This document shows, piece by piece, positions 5,962 to 8,097 of a DNA stretch of 8,097 nucleotides (position 1 is its first letter; each line of letters opens with the position of its first letter). Below the pieces are notes generated by a model. It saw only the letters and a list, made by a program, of their open reading frames with translations. It searched no databases and was not told the DNA's origin. Origin of the DNA: Solirubrobacteraceae bacterium. GTDB taxonomy: Bacteria; Actinomycetota; Thermoleophilia; Solirubrobacterales; Solirubrobacteraceae. The translations under genes and the position numbers were made by a program. The stretch is from positions 1-8,097 of the forward strand of contig JASHQV010000178.1 in the NCBI GenBank assembly GCA_030038955.1. Reading direction: 5' to 3'.

Positions 5962-5990
5962 TTGAACGACTCTGATATCAGGCTTATACT
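5962..5990 (+). promoter_or_regulatory. Promoter of the furA-type gene, near-leaderless
   Basis: TTGAAC (5962-5967) and TATACT (5985-5990) are separated by exactly 17 nt and match primary sigma factor -35 and -10 boxes closely. The stretch is much richer in A/T than its surroundings. Transcription would start around 5996-5998, leaving about 5-7 nt before the ATG at 6003. That is too short for a ribosome site, and none is seen, so translation is probably leaderless or nearly so. Confidence 0.72.
5972..5981. promoter_or_regulatory. Palindrome in the promoter spacer, candidate Fur-family operator
   Basis: CTGATATCAG is a perfect 10-bp palindrome lying wholly between the -35 and -10 boxes. The core TGATATCA resembles the A/T-rich dyads bound by Fur-family repressors (consensus half TGATAAT). 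A dimer bound here would block RNA polymerase, fitting autorepression known for actinobacterial FurA. It could also affect the divergent minus-strand gene. Confidence 0.55.
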
Positions 5991-6002
5991 GCGATCCTGC
6001 CC

Positions 6003-6446
6003 ATGGCGGAGTTCACCGACGAAGCGACGCTGCTGCGCCGGCACGGGGTGCAGGTCACGGCCCAGCGCCTGGCGGTGCTGCGCGCGGTCGCCGATCGGCC
6101 GCACGGCACGGCCGCCGAGATCGGCGCGTCCGTGCAGACGGCGATCGGCTCGATCTCGCTGCAGGCGGTGTACGACGCGCTCGCGACGCTCACGGACAAG
6201 GGGCTCATCCGGAGGATCCAGCCGGCCGGGTCGGCGGCACGCTATGAGGATCGGGTCGGCGACAACCATCACCACCTGATCTGCCGCGCGTGCGGCCGCA
6301 CGGTCGATGTCGACTGCGCCGCCGGATACACCCCCTGCCTGACTGCCCTCGACGATGCCGGCTACGAGATCGACGAGGCCGAGGTCATCTACTGGGGTCG
6401 CTGTGCCGAGTGCGTCGCGGCCTCCGCGGCGGCGTCGGCCGGCTGA
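6003..6446 (+). CDS. furA: FurA/PerR-type peroxide-responsive repressor
   Basis: This 147-aa protein is a Fur-family DNA-binding regulator. The N-terminal winged helix (about 8-82) holds the recognition helix SLQAVYDALATL (52-63) and then GLIRRIQPAGSAARYEDRVGDNHHH, nearly the actinobacterial FurA signature. The C-terminal dimerisation domain has the regulatory histidines H89-H91 and two CxxC pairs, C94/C97 and C134/C137, for structural zinc. VDVDCAAG and EAEVIYWGRC also match FurA. In mycobacteria and streptomycetes, FurA-type proteins sit just upstream of katG and repress both genes until peroxide oxidises the metal site; the same arrangement is seen here. Starting at ATG 6003 gives the normal family length. 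No ribosome site precedes it, which fits the near-leaderless promoter. It could equally be named perR; the katG linkage favours furA. Confidence 0.9.
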   Translation: MAEFTDEATLLRRHGVQVTAQRLAVLRAVADRPHGTAAEIGASVQTAIGSISLQAVYDALATLTDKGLIRRIQPAGSAARYEDRVGDNHHHLICRACGRTVDVDCAAGYTPCLTALDDAGYEIDEAEVIYWGRCAECVAASAAASAG

Positions 6447-6576
6447 GCCAGAGCCGACGGCGAGGCGCTGACTGCGCCGCCGGACCGACCGCGAGCGCGA
6501 CCGCCGGACCCACCACGAACGCCACAAACCAACGACGAGCTTTCACCAACGAGAACTACGGAAGGAGACCAGCACA
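6447..6576 (+). other. furA-katG intergenic leader, co-transcribed spacer
   Basis: This 130-nt spacer has no convincing coding frame. It contains a short inverted repeat, GGCGC (6464-6468) and GCGCC (6474-6478), and a 10-nt direct repeat CCGCCGGACC at 6477-6486 and 6501-6510. The last 40 nt are poorer in GC and turn purine-rich just before katG. I see no clear -35/-10 pair, so katG probably depends on the furA promoter. In mycobacteria the furA-katG transcript is cleaved in this spacer, and a similar event is possible here. Confidence 0.45.
6561..6567 (+). promoter_or_regulatory. katG ribosome binding site
   Basis: GAAGGAG sits 9 nt before the GTG at 6577 and fixes that GTG as the start. It lies in a purine-rich stretch (about 6551-6568), a type of leader reported to stabilise katG mRNA in mycobacteria. 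Confidence 0.75.
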
Positions 6577-8097
6577 GTGGCCGTTACCGAGAGCAAGCAG
6601 CAATGCCCAGTCGTGCATACCCCGGACGGCGGCTGGCGGAACCGCGACTGGTGGCCGAACCAGCCCGACCTGAGGGTCCTGAACCACCGCTCACCCGAGT
6701 CCAATCCGATGGGCCAGGAGTTCACCTACGCGGAGGCGTTCAAAGAGCTCGACCTAGACGCGGTCAGGCGTGACCTGATGGAGCTGATGACCGACTCCCA
6801 GCCCTGGTGGCCGGCCGACTGGGGCCACTACGGGCCGCTGTTCGTGCGGATGGCGTGGCACAGCGCCGGCACCTACCGAATCACCGACGGCCGCGGCGGC
6901 GGCGGCGCCGGCGCCCAGCGGTTCGCGCCGCTCAACAGCTGGCCCGACAACGTCAGCCTCGACAAGGCACGCAGGCTGCTGTGGCCGATCAAGCAGAAGT
7001 ACGGCAACAAGATCTCCTGGGCAGACCTGCTGATCCTCGCCGGCACCTGCGCGCTGGAGTCGATGGGCCTGAAGACGTTCGGCTACGGCGGCGGGCGCGA
7101 GGACATCTGGGAGCCCGCCGACATCTACTGGGGCCCCGAGCACGCGTGGCTCGGCGACGAGCGCTACCACGGCGACCGGGATCTCGAGCAGCCCCTCGGC
7201 AACGTGCAGATGGGCTTGATCTACGTCAACCCGCAGGGACCGAACGGCGAGCCGGATCCGGTCGCCGCGGTCCGCGACATCCGCGAGACGTTCACGAGGA
7301 TGGCGATGAACGACGAGGAGACCGTCGCGCTGATCGCCGGCGGGCACACGTTCGGCAAGACCCACGGCGCCGTCACCGAGGACCACATCGGCCCCGAGCC
7401 CGAAGGCGCTCCGCTGGAGCTGCAGGGACTCGGGTGGACGAACTCGGTCGGCACCGGCGTCGGCGACGACAGCTGGACGAGCGGGCTCGAGGGGATCTGG
7501 ACCGCCACGCCGGTGACGTGGGACAACAGCTTCTTCGAGAACCTGTTCCAGTACGAGTGGGAGCTGACCAAGAGCCCCGGCGGCGCCTACCAGTGGACCG
7601 CCAAGGACGCCGCCGCGCAGGACACGATCCCCGATCCGCACGATCCGTCCAAGCGCCGCACGCCGGTGATGCTGACGACCGACATCGCGCTCAAGATGGA
7701 TCCCAGCTACGAGGCGATCTCGCGGCGCTTCTACGAGCACCAGGACGAGTTCGCGGACGCCTTCGCGCGCGCCTGGTTCAAGCTCACGCACCGCGACATG
7801 GGACCCGTCTCGCGCTACCTCGGCCCGCTCGTCCCCGACGAGCAGCTGCTGTGGCAGGACCCGGTCCCCGCCGTCGATCACGAGCTGATCGACGAGCATG
7901 ACATCGAGGCGCTGAAGCGTGAGGTCCTCGCCTCGGGCCTGTCGATCTCGCAGCTGGTGGCGACCGCCTGGGCGTCGGCCTCGACGTTCCGCGGCACCGA
8001 CAAGCGCGGCGGCGCCAACGGCGCCCGGATCCGCCTGGAGCCACAGAGGGGCTGGGATGTCAATCGTGGAGCCGCCGAGGTGATTGCGACGCTCGAG
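6577..8097 (+). CDS. katG: Catalase-peroxidase KatG, N-terminal 507 residues (3' end outside window)
   Basis: KatG is a cytoplasmic haem enzyme that removes hydrogen peroxide by catalase and peroxidase activity. The catalytic N-terminal domain is complete. It shows distal R91, W94 and H95 in RMAWH, proximal H257 in IAGGHTFGKTHGA and W308 as the proximal Trp. The Trp-Tyr-Met crosslink needed for catalase activity is available as W94, Y216 (LIYVNP) and M242 (RMAMND). Residues run at a constant offset of 13 from Mycobacterium tuberculosis numbering, so S302 corresponds to S315 of the isoniazid-activation site and is unchanged. YVNPQGPNG has Gln220 where Glu is usual. The haem-less C-terminal domain begins near residue 420 and is cut by the window end; about 220-240 residues are missing. 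The GTG start at 6577 has GAAGGAG 9 nt upstream. No frameshift is seen. It lies 130 nt after furA and is probably controlled by it. Confidence 0.96.
   Translation, partial: MAVTESKQQCPVVHTPDGGWRNRDWWPNQPDLRVLNHRSPESNPMGQEFTYAEAFKELDLDAVRRDLMELMTDSQPWWPADWGHYGPLFVRMAWHSAGTYRITDGRGGGGAGAQRFAPLNSWPDNVSLDKARRLLWPIKQKYGNKISWADLLILAGTCALESMGLKTFGYGGGREDIWEPADIYWGPEHAWLGDERYHGDRDLEQPLGNVQMGLIYVNPQGPNGEPDPVAAVRDIRETFTRMAMNDEETVALIAGGHTFGKTHGAVTEDHIGPEPEGAPLELQGLGWTNSVGTGVGDDSWTSGLEGIWTATPVTWDNSFFENLFQYEWELTKSPGGAYQWTAKDAAAQDTIPDPHDPSKRRTPVMLTTDIALKMDPSYEAISRRFYEHQDEFADAFARAWFKLTHRDMGPVSRYLGPLVPDEQLLWQDPVPAVDHELIDEHDIEALKREVLASGLSISQLVATAWASASTFRGTDKRGGANGARIRLEPQRGWDVNRGAAEVIATLE

Noticed and set aside
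6754..7901. Long frames on the minus strand and in another plus frame across katG
   Set aside because: Shadows of katG, whose active-site residues are all in the frame starting at 6577 that stays open to the window end.
1..8097. tRNA, rRNA, insertion sequence or phage attachment features
   Set aside because: No tRNA-like cloverleaf, transposase motif, terminal inverted repeats or integrase was seen on either strand by eye.

Overview
The window looks like chromosomal DNA of a high-GC actinobacterium. Codon third positions are mostly G or C, genes are tightly packed with GTG starts and overlapping stop/start codons, and a FurA-KatG pair of actinobacterial type is present. The lineage-specific small proteins (zinc ribbon plus coiled coil, membrane-anchored phosphoesterase-like protein) suggest Thermoleophilia/Solirubrobacterales (Conexibacter, Patulibacter or Solirubrobacter relatives). 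That placement is from memory of the families, not from a search.

Positions 1-2233 hold the distal part of a high-affinity phosphate (Pst) ABC transporter: the 3' end of pstC, complete pstA, and complete pstB with an unusual N-terminal extension of about 95 residues. The genes overlap (ATGA at pstC/pstA, 10 nt at pstA/pstB), so they form one translationally coupled operon.

Positions 2220-5473 continue on the same strand with four genes of unknown function: a predicted lipoprotein overlapping the end of pstB, a membrane protein with an N-terminal zinc ribbon, a small coiled-coil protein ending in a zinc ribbon, and a membrane-anchored extracellular protein of the phosphoesterase/acid phosphatase family. 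Junctions are overlapping or a few bases, so these look like a distal extension of the pst operon. No phoU follows pstB. The phosphoesterase-like protein keeps the family framework but appears to have lost its catalytic nucleophile and metal ligands. This pseudoenzyme and its coupled zinc-ribbon partners are the most interesting part of the window.

Positions 5480-5878 (minus strand) encode a small zinc-ribbon plus HEAT-like repeat protein, convergent with the phosphoesterase-like gene; a short inverted repeat spans the junction.

Positions 5879-8097 hold an oxidative-stress unit: a FurA-type regulator with a strong-looking promoter, a palindrome lying between its -35 and -10 boxes and almost no leader, followed after 130 nt by katG (catalase-peroxidase), which runs off the window end. 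All KatG active-site residues of the N-terminal domain are present. The regulator probably represses itself and katG and is relieved by peroxide.
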